A program made the translations under genes and the position numbers. A stretch of 64,000 bases of DNA from Saccharopolyspora elongata. Lineage in GTDB: Bacteria; Actinomycetota; Actinomycetes; Mycobacteriales; Pseudonocardiaceae. Positions 15,553 through 23,307 of this stretch are shown piece by piece (position 1 is the stretch's first letter; each line of letters opens with the position of its first letter). Below the pieces are notes generated by a model, which was not told the DNA's origin, made no database searches, and worked only from the letters and a program-made list of their open reading frames with translations. The stretch spans positions 1 through 64,000 of the forward strand of contig NZ_SMKW01000016.1 in NCBI RefSeq assembly GCF_004348985.1. The letters are read 5' to 3'.

Positions 15553-15600
15553 CCGCAAGTTCCATTGAAATCGAACCTTCGATTTCAATGGAACTTGCGG
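15553..15600. repeat. Palindrome, TTTCAATGGAAATC family, copy 3
   Basis: 23-bp perfect arms (CCGCAAGTTCCATTGAAATC... and its complement) separated by only two bases. It sits 63 bases after copy 2 and about 100 bases before upp. It is long enough to form a cruciform. Confidence 0.8.
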
Positions 15601-15702
15601 GTGTGACGGAAGGCTGACGCCCGGTTGTGGCCGTGCGACCGGCGACACGTTGTTGAGCAGCGGCAACGTGCTTCGCGATGCGGGCGGTTACTGTTGTCGG
15701 TC

Positions 15703-16326
15703 ATGGACGTTCGGGTCGTGGACCACCCCCTCGTGAAGGCAAGGCTGTCCACAATGCGCGATGCGCGCACCAACAGCGCCGCGTTCCGCGCCGCGCTGCA
15801 AGAGCTCACGCTGATGCTCATCTACGAGGCGACGCGGGACGCCGAGGTCGCGGTGGAGCCGATCCACACCCCGGTGGCGCGCACCAACGGCTACCGGCTG
15901 GCGAACCCGCCGCTGCTGGTGCCGGTGCTGCGAGCCGGTCTCGGCATGGCCGACCAGGCGCACCGGCTGATCCCGGAGGCGCAGATGGGCTTCGTCGGCC
16001 TGGCCAGGGACGAGGAGACGCTGCAGCCCACGCCGTACCTGGAGTCGCTGCCCGCCGACCTGTCCGACCGCCCGGTGCTGGTGCTGGACCCGATGCTGGC
16101 CACCGGCGGCTCGATGGTGCACACGATCAGCCTGCTGACCGACCGCGGCGCCAGCGATGTCACGGCGATCTGCACGCTGGCCGCCCCGGAGGGCGTGCGC
16201 CGGCTGGAGGAGTCCGGCCTGCCAGTCCGGGTGGTGACCGCGAGCGTGGACGAGCGCCTCAACGAGTCGGGATTCATCGTCCCCGGTCTCGGCGACGCGG
16301 GGGACCGCGAATACGGCGCGGTGTAG
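15703..16326 (+). CDS. upp: Uracil phosphoribosyltransferase
   Basis: 207 residues, full length. It converts uracil plus PRPP to UMP in pyrimidine salvage. Diagnostic segments are [22 protein letters not shown] at the N-terminus (first part RTNSAAFR), PVLRAGLGM, the PRPP loop [12 protein letters not shown] and the C-terminal uracil-binding [16 protein letters not shown]. The Asp-Pro-Met-Leu-Ala-Thr-Gly-Gly loop is intact. The ATG at 15703 matches the usual [11 protein letters not shown] start of actinobacterial Upp. It is monocistronic, with a strong hairpin after it. Confidence 0.96.
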   Translation: MDVRVVDHPLVKARLSTMRDARTNSAAFRAALQELTLMLIYEATRDAEVAVEPIHTPVARTNGYRLANPPLLVPVLRAGLGMADQAHRLIPEAQMGFVGLARDEETLQPTPYLESLPADLSDRPVLVLDPMLATGGSMVHTISLLTDRGASDVTAICTLAAPEGVRRLEESGLPVRVVTASVDERLNESGFIVPGLGDAGDREYGAV

Positions 16327-16379
16327 TCCTACTGGAGCCGGACGCCTCCCGAATTCCCCTGGAATTGCAACGATCTTCG

Positions 16380-16440
16380 CCGGGTCGCGGCGGGGAAATT
16401 CCCGATTTTGCCTGAAATCGAGATTCCCGCCGCGGCCCGG
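16380..16440. terminator. Long hairpin after upp
   Basis: CCGGGTCGCGGCGGGGAA pairs with TTCCCGCCGCGGCCCGG (one wobble, one bulge), and an inner CGATTT/AAATCG stem continues it. It spans most of the gap after upp. Confidence 0.75.
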
Positions 16441-16561
16441 TTCGTCGTCTTGACTACCGGTTCTACCTGGACATAAGCGGGGTGCGAGGGCGCCTTGGTG
16501 ACGCCTCGGGCTCCTGCGTGATCCGCCCGCAGCAGCGTTATTGGGCCGAACAGGCGCTACC

Positions 16562-16595
16562 TGGTCTAGACCTGCCCCGAATATGGTCTATACCA
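16562..16595. promoter_or_regulatory. Two DasR-type (dre) operators upstream of the chitinase
   Basis: TGGTCTAGACCT (16562-16573) and TGGTCTATACCA (16584-16595), start-to-start 22 bp, i.e. the same face of the helix. This matches the TGGTCTAGACCA core of Streptomyces dre sites and chi-promoter direct repeats. The first is one base from perfect, the second one inner pair off. Confidence 0.85.
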
Positions 16596-16630
16596 CATTG
16601 AGCGATCCCCCCGATGACGCAGGAGTCGCC

Positions 16631-17983
16631 ATGTCCGTTCGACGACGCAGCTTCCCGTTCCGGCTGCCGGTGCTGCTCGCCTCGATCCTCGCCCTGGGGC
16701 TGCCCGCGCTGGCCGCCCCGGCCGGGGCCTCCGACACCCCGGCCGACCCCCAACCCCAGGCCGCCGCCCGCAAGGTCGGCTACTTCACCCAGTGGTCGAT
16801 CTACGACCGCAACTACTTCGTCAAGAACCTCGACACCTCCGGCGCCGCCGGTCAGCTGACCCACCTCAACTACGCCTTCGGCAACCTCGACGCCGGCGGC
16901 AAGTGCTTCCAGGTCAACCAGGCCGGCGAAGGCGACGCCTGGGCCGACTACCAGCGCCGCTTCACCGCCGAGCAGACCGTCAACGGCACGGCCGACGCCT
17001 ACGACCAGCCGCTGGCGGGCAACCTCAACCAGCTCAAGCAGCTCAAGGCGAAGTACCCCGGGCTGAAGGTCTACATCTCCTTCGGCGGCTGGACCTGGTC
17101 GAAGAACTTCCACGCGGCCGCGGCGACCCCCGAATCCCGCGCCGCGCACGTCAAGTCCTGCATCGACATGTGGATCCGCGGCAACCTGCCGAAGATCGGC
17201 GAGCCGCAGGGCGGGGACGGCGTCGCCGCGGGCATCTTCGACGGCGTCGACCTCGACTGGGAGTGGCCCGCCTCCGAGGGCGGCCCCGGCAACGTCGTCG
17301 ACCCGGCCGACAAGCAGAACTACACCGCGCTGCTGCAGGAATGGCGCACCCAGCTCGACGCCGCCGGCCAGGAGCTCGGCAAGACCTACGACATCAGCGC
17401 GTTCCTGCCCGCCGACCCGAAGAAGATCGAGGCCGGCTACGAGGTGCCGAAGGTCTTCGACCTGCTCACCTTCGGCACGATCCAGGGCTACGACCTGCAC
17501 GGCGCCTACGAGCCGACGACGAACCACCAGTCGGCGATCTACAGCCCGGAGGGCGACCCGTCGCCGGAGAAGTGGAGCATCGACCAGACGATCAACGCCT
17601 GGCGCACCGCCGGGGCGCCGAACGACAAGATGGTGCTCGGCGTGCCGTTCTACGGCCGCGGCTGGACCGGCGTGCAGAACCAGAACAACGGCCTGTTCCA
17701 GACCTCGACCGGCCCCGCCCCGGCCAAGTACGAGGCCGGCATCGAGGACTACAAGCTGCTCAAGGCCAAGGCCGGTACGTTCGCCCTGCACCGCGACGAG
17801 AAGGCCGGTCACGCCTGGATCTACGACGGAACCACGTTCTGGACCTTCGACGACGCGACCGAGATCACCCGCAAGGTCGAGTACCTCAAGCAGCAGGGCC
17901 TCGGCGGCGCGATGGTGTGGTCGATGGACGGCGACACGCCTGAAGGCGAGCTGATGACCGCCATCCACAAGGCCCTCGGCTGA
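16631..17983 (+). CDS. Secreted GH18 chitinase
   Basis: 450 residues. A Sec signal peptide (RRRSFPFRLPVLLASILALG... ending ALAAPAGAS) is followed directly by the GH18 TIM barrel. The catalytic motif is FDGVDLDWEWP (DxxDxDxE, Glu proton donor), preceded by VYISFGGWTWSKNF and followed by the substrate-side MVLGVPFYGRGW and GGAMVWSMDGDTPEG. No chitin-binding or FnIII domain is present. It hydrolyses chitin outside the cell to oligosaccharides. Upstream dre-type sites put it under GntR regulator DasR with GlcNAc-6-P as inducer (by analogy with Streptomyces). Confidence 0.93.
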   Translation: MSVRRRSFPFRLPVLLASILALGLPALAAPAGASDTPADPQPQAAARKVGYFTQWSIYDRNYFVKNLDTSGAAGQLTHLNYAFGNLDAGGKCFQVNQAGEGDAWADYQRRFTAEQTVNGTADAYDQPLAGNLNQLKQLKAKYPGLKVYISFGGWTWSKNFHAAAATPESRAAHVKSCIDMWIRGNLPKIGEPQGGDGVAAGIFDGVDLDWEWPASEGGPGNVVDPADKQNYTALLQEWRTQLDAAGQELGKTYDISAFLPADPKKIEAGYEVPKVFDLLTFGTIQGYDLHGAYEPTTNHQSAIYSPEGDPSPEKWSIDQTINAWRTAGAPNDKMVLGVPFYGRGWTGVQNQNNGLFQTSTGPAPAKYEAGIEDYKLLKAKAGTFALHRDEKAGHAWIYDGTTFWTFDDATEITRKVEYLKQQGLGGAMVWSMDGDTPEGELMTAIHKALG

Positions 17984-18077
17984 GGGGTTCCCCGAAGCAG
18001 TCGTGGGTGGTCATGGCCGCCAGTCAAGGCCGCGCACGACGCGCTGGCCCCGAGGAAACTCCCCCCGTCGCTCGGGG

Positions 18078-18668
18078 TCAGCGCCTCCAACCCGCAAAAC
18101 CGTTGCGCAGCGCCCGCTCATAGCGGGCGCTGCCTTCGTCTTCGACCGGTGCCGAACCGCTCAGCTCCAGCGAGACGAGGCCGTGCACCAGCGCCCACGC
18201 GGCGAAGACGACCTCCGCGGGATCGGCGTCGATCAGCTCCCCGGCCTCGATGCCCTTGGCGATCGCCTCCCGCAGCGGCTCGATGCTGCGCAGCGCCTGC
18301 TCCCACGCCTGCTCGTCGGGCGTGAAGTCGGGCACCGCGTGCCCGAACATGATCGAGTAGAAGTGCCGGTTGGCCAGTGCGCTGTCCCGGTAGGCGTGGC
18401 CCAGCGCGGTCAGGTCCTGCGCCGCATCGCCGGTGCGCGACACCCGCTCCATCCGAGCGCACAGCCGCTGGAAGCCCTCCACGTACAGCTCGCGGACCAG
18501 CCCCGGTTTGCCGCCGAACAGCGAGTACACCGCGGTGGTCGAGGTGCCCACGTCCGCGGCGAGACGCCGCAGGCTCAGCCCTTCCGGGCCGTGCGCGGAC
18601 AGCAGCTCGCCGGCCCGGTCCAGCAGGCGGGTGCGCAGGGTTTCGTCGTGCGCTCGCGGTCTCGCCAT
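18078..18668 (-). CDS. TetR-family regulator (WHG-type C-terminus)
   Basis: 196 residues. The HTH reads LLDRAGELLSAHGPEGLSLRR and ADVGTSTTAVYSLFGGKPGL. HFYSIMFGHAVPDFTP and FAAWALVHGLVSLEL match the WHG/TetR_C_33 ligand domain. The ATG at 18668 starts MARPRAHDET. It is divergent from the antitoxin gene with 53 bases between them that carry a TGGTATC dyad. Confidence 0.85.
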   Translation of the reverse strand: MARPRAHDETLRTRLLDRAGELLSAHGPEGLSLRRLAADVGTSTTAVYSLFGGKPGLVRELYVEGFQRLCARMERVSRTGDAAQDLTALGHAYRDSALANRHFYSIMFGHAVPDFTPDEQAWEQALRSIEPLREAIAKGIEAGELIDADPAEVVFAAWALVHGLVSLELSGSAPVEDEGSARYERALRNGFAGWRR

Positions 18669-18694
18669 TGACCGAAAGTAGCGCCTTCCTCGGG

Positions 18695-18713
18695 TGGTAT
18701 CAGCGCGATACCA
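18695..18713. promoter_or_regulatory. Operator TGGTATC-N5-GATACCA
   Basis: 7-bp inverted repeat (TGGTATC AGCGC GATACCA) centred between the divergent TetR and toxin-antitoxin genes. It may bind the TetR protein, the antitoxin, or both; it lies 9 bases before the antitoxin ATG. Confidence 0.7.
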
Positions 18714-18721
18714 TCTACCGC

Positions 18722-18928
18722 ATGGCCATGACCTTGCGTCTGACCGACGAAGAGAACCGGCGGCTCGCCGAGCTGGCGGCGGTCGAGGGGCGGTCCAAGC
18801 AGGAGGTCGTGCGCAGTGCGCTGGCCGAACGCTGGGCGCGCCAGCAGAAGGAACAGCAGCTGGACGACGTGATGCAGCGCGTTCTGCCGCGATACCGGGG
18901 ATTGTTGGACAAGCTCGGCCCTTCATGA
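18722..18928 (+). CDS. Ribbon-helix-helix antitoxin
   Basis: 68 residues. The N-terminal MTLRLTDEENRRLAELAAVEGRSK is a CopG/Arc-type ribbon-helix-helix (strand MTLRL, then two helices), followed by an acidic/basic helical tail ending LLDKLGPS. Two ATGs, at 18722 and 18728, are possible; the first is nearer the usual position. It ends 14 bases before the Doc-like toxin start, so the two form one transcript. It would neutralise the toxin and repress the operon through the nearby dyad. Confidence 0.8.
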   Translation: MAMTLRLTDEENRRLAELAAVEGRSKQEVVRSALAERWARQQKEQQLDDVMQRVLPRYRGLLDKLGPS

Positions 18929-18942
18929 TCGACTATTGAGCG

Positions 18943-19323
18943 GTGACCGTATATCTCGACACGTCCGATCTGCTCCTGCTGGCGACCGCTGTTTCCGACG
19001 GCGACCTGCTGGTGCGGGACAGCGGATTGCTTGACGCGGCGGCGTACCGACCGCGCGCGGAGGTCCTCGGCGTGCCGGCGTACGAGACCCTGTGGCTGAA
19101 GTCGGCGGCGCTGCTGGATTCGATCGTGCGCACCCGGCCGCTGGTCGGCGGCAACTGGCGGCTGGCCTGGGTGGCCGCGGTGGCGATGTGCGACGTGAAC
19201 GGCTGGTGGGTGGAGGCCGACGACGACGAGGCGCTGGTGCTGGTCCGCGAGGTCGGCCGCGACCAGCGGGAGCTCCCCGAGGTGGCGGATCACCTGGAGC
19301 GCTGGGCCAAGCCCAAGATCTGA
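18943..19323 (+). CDS. Doc/Fic-type toxin with altered active site
   Basis: 126 residues, the size of Doc toxins. The N-terminus VYLDTSDLLLLA and the helices around ALLDSIVRTRPLVGGNWRLAW match Doc-type proteins of actinomycetes. Doc normally carries HxFxDxNKR (active His and a Lys-Arg anchor) and phosphorylates EF-Tu; here the segment reads RPLVGGNWR, so the His position is Arg, Asp is Gly and Lys is Trp. The Gly-Asn and Arg are kept. It is therefore either inactive, changed in activity, or only a binding partner. The antitoxin precedes it in the same operon, and a strong hairpin ends the transcript. Confidence 0.75.
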   Translation: MTVYLDTSDLLLLATAVSDGDLLVRDSGLLDAAAYRPRAEVLGVPAYETLWLKSAALLDSIVRTRPLVGGNWRLAWVAAVAMCDVNGWWVEADDDEALVLVREVGRDQRELPEVADHLERWAKPKI

Positions 19324-19373
19324 CCCGCAAACCTTTGGTGTGCGGCGAGATTCGCGGCGGCGGGCCCGGAACG

Positions 19374-19409
19374 GCGATGGCCCGCCCGGGAGTCCGGGCG
19401 GGCCATCGC
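19374..19409. terminator. Strong terminator after the toxin gene
   Basis: 16-bp perfect stem (GCGATGGCCCGCCCGG / CCGGGCGGGCCATCGC) with loop GAGT. Confidence 0.85.
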
Positions 19410-19499
19410 GCTCAATTCGTTCGGTATTCGGCCGAGATCGTTGTTCCGGCACTTGCTCGCGGTGGTCGGCCGACCACGCGGGAGCGCCGCTACCAGGCC

Positions 19500-19835
19500 C
19501 TAGCCGACGGCTCCGCTCTCGAGCTTCCTCATGGCAATCGGTGCGCCTGCCAGGTCCTCTTCGTTGCAGAGCAATTTGAGGTCGTAGTAGGGCGAACCTT
19601 CGCGATCGTCGTAGTCCAGGTGGACTGCGATGACATCGATGGGTTCACCCAGCCAGTTCTGGGCCTCGCGAAGCCATTGGGCGGACCGCTCCAGGGCGGC
19701 TGGTAGGTCGTCGTCGCGGAACTCGACAGGTCGGTACGGAACGCCCTGAACCTGATCCTGCGGACCGGGGGGCTGTGGGAGATCCACGGAGACGCCGGAG
19801 TCGTCGAGTTCGAGTCGGATCGCTTCCTCACTCAC
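19500..19835 (-). CDS. Hypothetical acidic protein
   Basis: 111 residues, unrecognised. It is acidic and hydrophilic: SEEAIRLELDDSGVSVDLPQPP, then a helix LPAALERSAQWLREAQNW and a strand-rich half with IDVIAVHLDYDDREGSPYYDL. No signal peptide or membrane segment. GTG at 19835 removes an Arg-rich N-terminal shadow that an upstream start would add. Coding potential is fair because codon third positions are GC-rich, but no homologue is recalled. Confidence 0.5.
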   Translation of the reverse strand: MSEEAIRLELDDSGVSVDLPQPPGPQDQVQGVPYRPVEFRDDDLPAALERSAQWLREAQNWLGEPIDVIAVHLDYDDREGSPYYDLKLLCNEEDLAGAPIAMRKLESGAVG

Positions 19836-19951
19836 TGTCGCAGGGTAACCCCTCCGGCGGTCCAAATGCTGCCGGAGGGCCTGCTCAGTTCCTCCGGATC
19901 GGGCTGCTGAGCTGGTCGGACCGGTCGGCCGATTACCATGCGCAAGGTGCG

Positions 19952-20007
19952 GGGCGCCCTGGGCATCGCACGTTGATGAGGGAAGGCGGGCTTTGCCCAG
20001 GGCGCCC
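19952..20007. other. Long-loop inverted repeat
   Basis: GGGCGCCCTGGGC / GCCCAGGGCGCCC, 13 bp perfect with a 30-base loop, in the 375-base gene-free stretch 19836-20210. Possible hairpin or binding site; no function is evident. Confidence 0.5.
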
Positions 20008-20096
20008 AGCTGCCGTCAAGGGGCGCGCCCCGACGACACGATCAGGTTACTCCGGTCGTGTCGACCAAGATCAACTGGGGTTGGTCGCGGGCACGT

Positions 20097-20156
20097 CGTT
20101 TTCGCGCGAAACCGGCACCTCCCACGCGTGGCGCGTGCCGTTTTCGCGCGAAAACG
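20097..20156. other. Inverted repeat built from TTTTCGCGCGAAAA
   Basis: Arms of 22 bp (CGTTTTCGCGCGAAACCGGCAC and complement, one mismatch), 16-base loop. Each arm contains its own TTTCGCGCGAAA palindrome, so two copies of this AT-flanked word stand in the GC-rich gap. The rest of the gap holds nothing else recognisable. Confidence 0.65.
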
Positions 20157-20210
20157 CTGCTCGGCCACCCCGGGCTGGGTGTCACCCTCCGCAATGGGTG
20201 GGTACGCCGT

Positions 20211-20663
20211 TCAGGGCATCAGCCCGGCCGCGACGGTCGCCCCGAGTTCCCAGCACGCCTCCAGTGCGTCCTTGTCCGGCTGGCCGAGCACGGTGACCGG
20301 TTCCGCGACCTGCTGCCACGACAGGCCGGTCGTGATCGACCGGATCGCGCGCAGCGCGCCCTCCACGCCCTCGTTGCCGTGCACGTAGCAGCCGTACGGC
20401 CGGCCGATCGTCGAATCCAGGCACGGGTAGTAGATCGTGTCGAAGAAGTGCTTGAGCGCGCCGCTGATGTAGCCGAGGTTCGCCGGCGTGCCGAGCAGGT
20501 AACCGTCGGCTTCCAGGACGTCGCTGGCCGTGGCGCTCAACGCCGGTCGCCGTACCACTTCGACGCCCTCGATCTCGTCGGTCGTGGCGCCGGCGACGAC
20601 CTTCTCGAACATCGCCTGCATGCCCGGCGACGGCGTGTGGTGCACGATCAGCAGCCTCGGCAT
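20211..20663 (-). CDS. Flavodoxin/NAD(P)H-dependent FMN reductase family protein
   Basis: 150 residues. MPRLLIVHHTPSPGMQAMFEKV has the N-terminal FMN phosphate loop, and GYLLGTPANLGYISGALKHFFD with YYPCL are typical of the flavodoxin-like WrbA/ArsH-type fold. It likely transfers electrons with FMN in the cytoplasm. ATG at 20663 lies two bases after the stop of the upstream phosphohexomutase, so they share a transcript; no functional link between them is obvious. Confidence 0.75.
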   Translation of the reverse strand: MPRLLIVHHTPSPGMQAMFEKVVAGATTDEIEGVEVVRRPALSATASDVLEADGYLLGTPANLGYISGALKHFFDTIYYPCLDSTIGRPYGCYVHGNEGVEGALRAIRSITTGLSWQQVAEPVTVLGQPDKDALEACWELGATVAAGLMP

Positions 20664-20665
20664 CG

Positions 20666-22297
20666 TCAGTACTCCCGCACCAGGTCGGAAACCGCCTGCT
20701 TCAGCGCGTCGAGCCGGTCCGCGGCTCGCTGCTTCGCCGCCGCCAGCGGGAGTTCGCCGGCGTGCTCGACGACCTGCAGGTAGCACTTGAGCTTGGGTTC
20801 GGTGCCGGACGGGCGGATGACGACCCGGAGCCCGCCCGCGCCGGTGATCACCAGTGCATCGGTGTCCGGCAACAGGTCCTCGACGTCCACAGTGGTCGTC
20901 GCGAGGCCGGCCGGCGGCCGCTCGCGGAGCCGCCGCATGATGCGCGGGATCACGCCCAGGTCCGTGACGCGCACGGAAACCTGGCCGGTCTGGTGTACGC
21001 CGTGCTTCGCGGACAGCGCGTCGAGCAGCTCCGGCAGGCCGCTCCCGGACGCCTTCAGGGTGGCGGCCAGGTCGCTGCCCAGGACGGCGGTGGAGATGCC
21101 GTCCTTGTCGCGCACGGCATCCGGGTCGACGCAGTGCCCGAGCGCCTCCTCGTAGGCGTAGACCAGGCCGGTTCCGGCGCCGTCACCGGCGCGCACGAGC
21201 CACTTGAAGCCGGTCAGCGTCTCGTCGTAGCGGACGCCGAACTCGGCAGCGATCGAGCGCAGCATGGTCGCGGACACGATCGTCGTCGCCACCAGCGGAT
21301 CGGCCGATCTATCCACAGTGGACAAGATGTGCTGGGCGAGCAGGACGCCGGTCTCGTCGCCGCGCAGCATCCGCCAGGCGGCGTCCTCCCGGACGCCGAG
21401 CGCGCACCGGTCGGCGTCCGGGTCGAGCGCGATCGCCAGGTCCGCGCCGATCTCGGCGGCCAGCGCCAGCAGCTCGTCGGTCGCCCCCGGTTCCTCCGGG
21501 TTCGGGAAGCCGACGGTGGGGAAGTCCGGATCCGGTTTCTCCTGGGACGCAACGAGATGCACGTCGTCGAAACCGGCGCGATGCAGCGCCTGCCGCAGGG
21601 TCTGCGCGCCGACGCCGTGCAACGCGGTCGCCGCGATCCGCAGCGTTCGCGCGTCGCCGCGCGGCAGCGTCGCAACCCGCGCGAGGTAGTCGTCCAGGGC
21701 GGAGTCGTGGATCGACCAGCTTTCCTTGCGCGGCACCGCGTTCGCCGCCGGAGTCGCGGCGATCGCCGCCTCGATCTCGGTGTCGACGGGGCTCACCAGG
21801 TGGATGCCGCCCCGCAGGTACAGCTTGTACCCGTTGTCCTGAGGCGGATTGTGCGAAGCGGTGATCTGGATGCCCGCGACGGCGTCCAGCGCGCGTGCGG
21901 CGTGCGCCAGCACCGGCGTCGGCAGCGGCTCGGGCAGCATCCGCACGTCGAAACCGGCGGCCGCCAGTACCCCGGCGGCGTCGGTGGCGAACTCCTCCGA
22001 GCCGTGCCGCGCATCGCGACCGACCATGACGACACCGCCGCCGTGACCGCGCTCGGTCAACCAGGCCGCCACACCGGCGGTCGTGCGCACGACCACGGCG
22101 CGGTTCATCCCGTTCGAGCCCGCGCGCACCGCCGCGCGCAGGCCGGCGGTGCCGAACTGCGGCATGCCGGACATCCGGTCCGCGAGCTCCGGGTCGTCGG
22201 CATCGAGCAGCAGCTGCAGCTCGGTTCGGGTCCGAGGGTCCACGTCGCCGGCGATCCACTGCCGGGCGGCCTCGCGCGGCTGCGCGTCGAGCGTCAC
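20666..22297 (-). CDS. Phosphomannomutase/phosphoglucomutase (alpha-D-phosphohexomutase)
   Basis: 543 residues, the size of the PGM2/phosphopentomutase-like branch. The catalytic serine loop is TASHNPPQDNGYKLYL, the metal loop is DPDADRCALG, and the sugar-binding GLRAAVRAGSNGMNR segment and C-terminal phosphate loop RPSGTEPKLKCYL are intact. It interconverts hexose (or pentose) 1- and 6-/5-phosphates. GTG at 22297 has GGAGG five bases upstream. It is the first gene of a two-gene unit with the flavodoxin-like gene; the upstream purine nucleoside phosphorylase, with a hairpin between, suggests nucleoside-derived ribose-1-P processing. Confidence 0.92.
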   Translation of the reverse strand: MTLDAQPREAARQWIAGDVDPRTRTELQLLLDADDPELADRMSGMPQFGTAGLRAAVRAGSNGMNRAVVVRTTAGVAAWLTERGHGGGVVMVGRDARHGSEEFATDAAGVLAAAGFDVRMLPEPLPTPVLAHAARALDAVAGIQITASHNPPQDNGYKLYLRGGIHLVSPVDTEIEAAIAATPAANAVPRKESWSIHDSALDDYLARVATLPRGDARTLRIAATALHGVGAQTLRQALHRAGFDDVHLVASQEKPDPDFPTVGFPNPEEPGATDELLALAAEIGADLAIALDPDADRCALGVREDAAWRMLRGDETGVLLAQHILSTVDRSADPLVATTIVSATMLRSIAAEFGVRYDETLTGFKWLVRAGDGAGTGLVYAYEEALGHCVDPDAVRDKDGISTAVLGSDLAATLKASGSGLPELLDALSAKHGVHQTGQVSVRVTDLGVIPRIMRRLRERPPAGLATTTVDVEDLLPDTDALVITGAGGLRVVIRPSGTEPKLKCYLQVVEHAGELPLAAAKQRAADRLDALKQAVSDLVREY

Positions 22298-22319
22298 TTC
22301 GCCTCCTGAGCTCCGTCGC

Positions 22320-22365
22320 GTCGTGAGTGGTTTTGGTCGCTGCAGCAACCAAAAACACTCACGAC
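22320..22365. terminator. Hairpin, GTGAGTG family
   Basis: GTCGTGAGTGGTTTTGGT / ACCAAAAACACTCACGAC, 18-bp arms with one mismatch, between the punA-like gene and the phosphohexomutase. Confidence 0.8.
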
Positions 22366-22419
22366 CACAATCATCACGCCGACTTCAGCACCTGGCCACG
22401 CGCGAGGCAAGGGCCGCGC

Positions 22420-23229
22420 TCACGCCGCCTCGACCAGCGAACGCAGCAGCTTGCCCATCCGGCTGGCCGAGGCGCGACCGGCGTCCAGGACCTCCTGGTG
22501 GTTCAGCGGCTGCCCGCTCAACCCGGCGGCCAGGTTCGTCACCAGCGACAGCCCGAACACCTCGGCGCCCTCGGCGCGGGCCGCGATGGCCTCCAGCACG
22601 GTCGACATCCCGACCAGGTCGACGCCGAGCCCGCGCAGCATCCGGATCTCCGCCGGCGTCTCGAAGTGCGGGCCCGGCAGGCCGGCGTACACGCCTTCCT
22701 CCAGCGAGGGATCGATGCTGCGGGCCAGTTCCCGCAGCCGCGGCGAGTACAGGTCGGTGAGGTCCACGAAGTTCGCGCCGACCAGCGGCGACCGCGCGGT
22801 CATGTTGACGTGGTCGCTGATCAGCACGGGCTGACCGACCTGCATGCCCTCGCGGATCCCGCCGGCGGCGTTGGTGAGCACGACCGTCCGGCAACCGGCG
22901 GCGATCGCGGTCCGCACGCCGTGCGCCACCGGATCGATGCCCTTGCCCTCGTACAGGTGCGTCCGCCCGAGCATGACCATCGCCCGCTTGTCGCCCACCT
23001 GCAACGACCAGATCTTGCCGCTGTGCCCGATCGCGCCCGGCGCGGCGAAGCCCGGCAGGTCGGACATGCTCAGCTCGGTGGTGGGCCGGCCGATCTCCTC
23101 GGCGGCGGGTTGCCAGCCGGAACCGAGCACGACGACCAGATCGTGGCGGTCGGTGCCGGTGATCTCGGCGAGCTTGGCGGCGGCCGCCTGCGCGGCGGCG
23201 GAAGGGTCGGAAGCAGTCGTAGAGGTCAC
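22420..23229 (-). CDS. punA: Purine-nucleoside phosphorylase (trimeric class)
   Basis: 269 residues. The phosphate-binding VVLGSGW near the N-terminus, [48 protein letters not shown] and the C-terminal [12 protein letters not shown] identify class I PNP (PF01048). It splits purine nucleosides with phosphate into base and ribose-1-P. Together with the phosphomutase downstream this forms a salvage pair, though a terminator separates them. Confidence 0.93.
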   Translation of the reverse strand: MTSTTASDPSAAAQAAAAKLAEITGTDRHDLVVVLGSGWQPAAEEIGRPTTELSMSDLPGFAAPGAIGHSGKIWSLQVGDKRAMVMLGRTHLYEGKGIDPVAHGVRTAIAAGCRTVVLTNAAGGIREGMQVGQPVLISDHVNMTARSPLVGANFVDLTDLYSPRLRELARSIDPSLEEGVYAGLPGPHFETPAEIRMLRGLGVDLVGMSTVLEAIAARAEGAEVFGLSLVTNLAAGLSGQPLNHQEVLDAGRASASRMGKLLRSLVEAA

Positions 23230-23307
23230 GGCCGCGCAGCTTAGTCCGTACCAGGCCAGGACGAAGCCCGTTCAACACCGCACGAGCACGTGGAACTCGT
23301 TTCCAAG

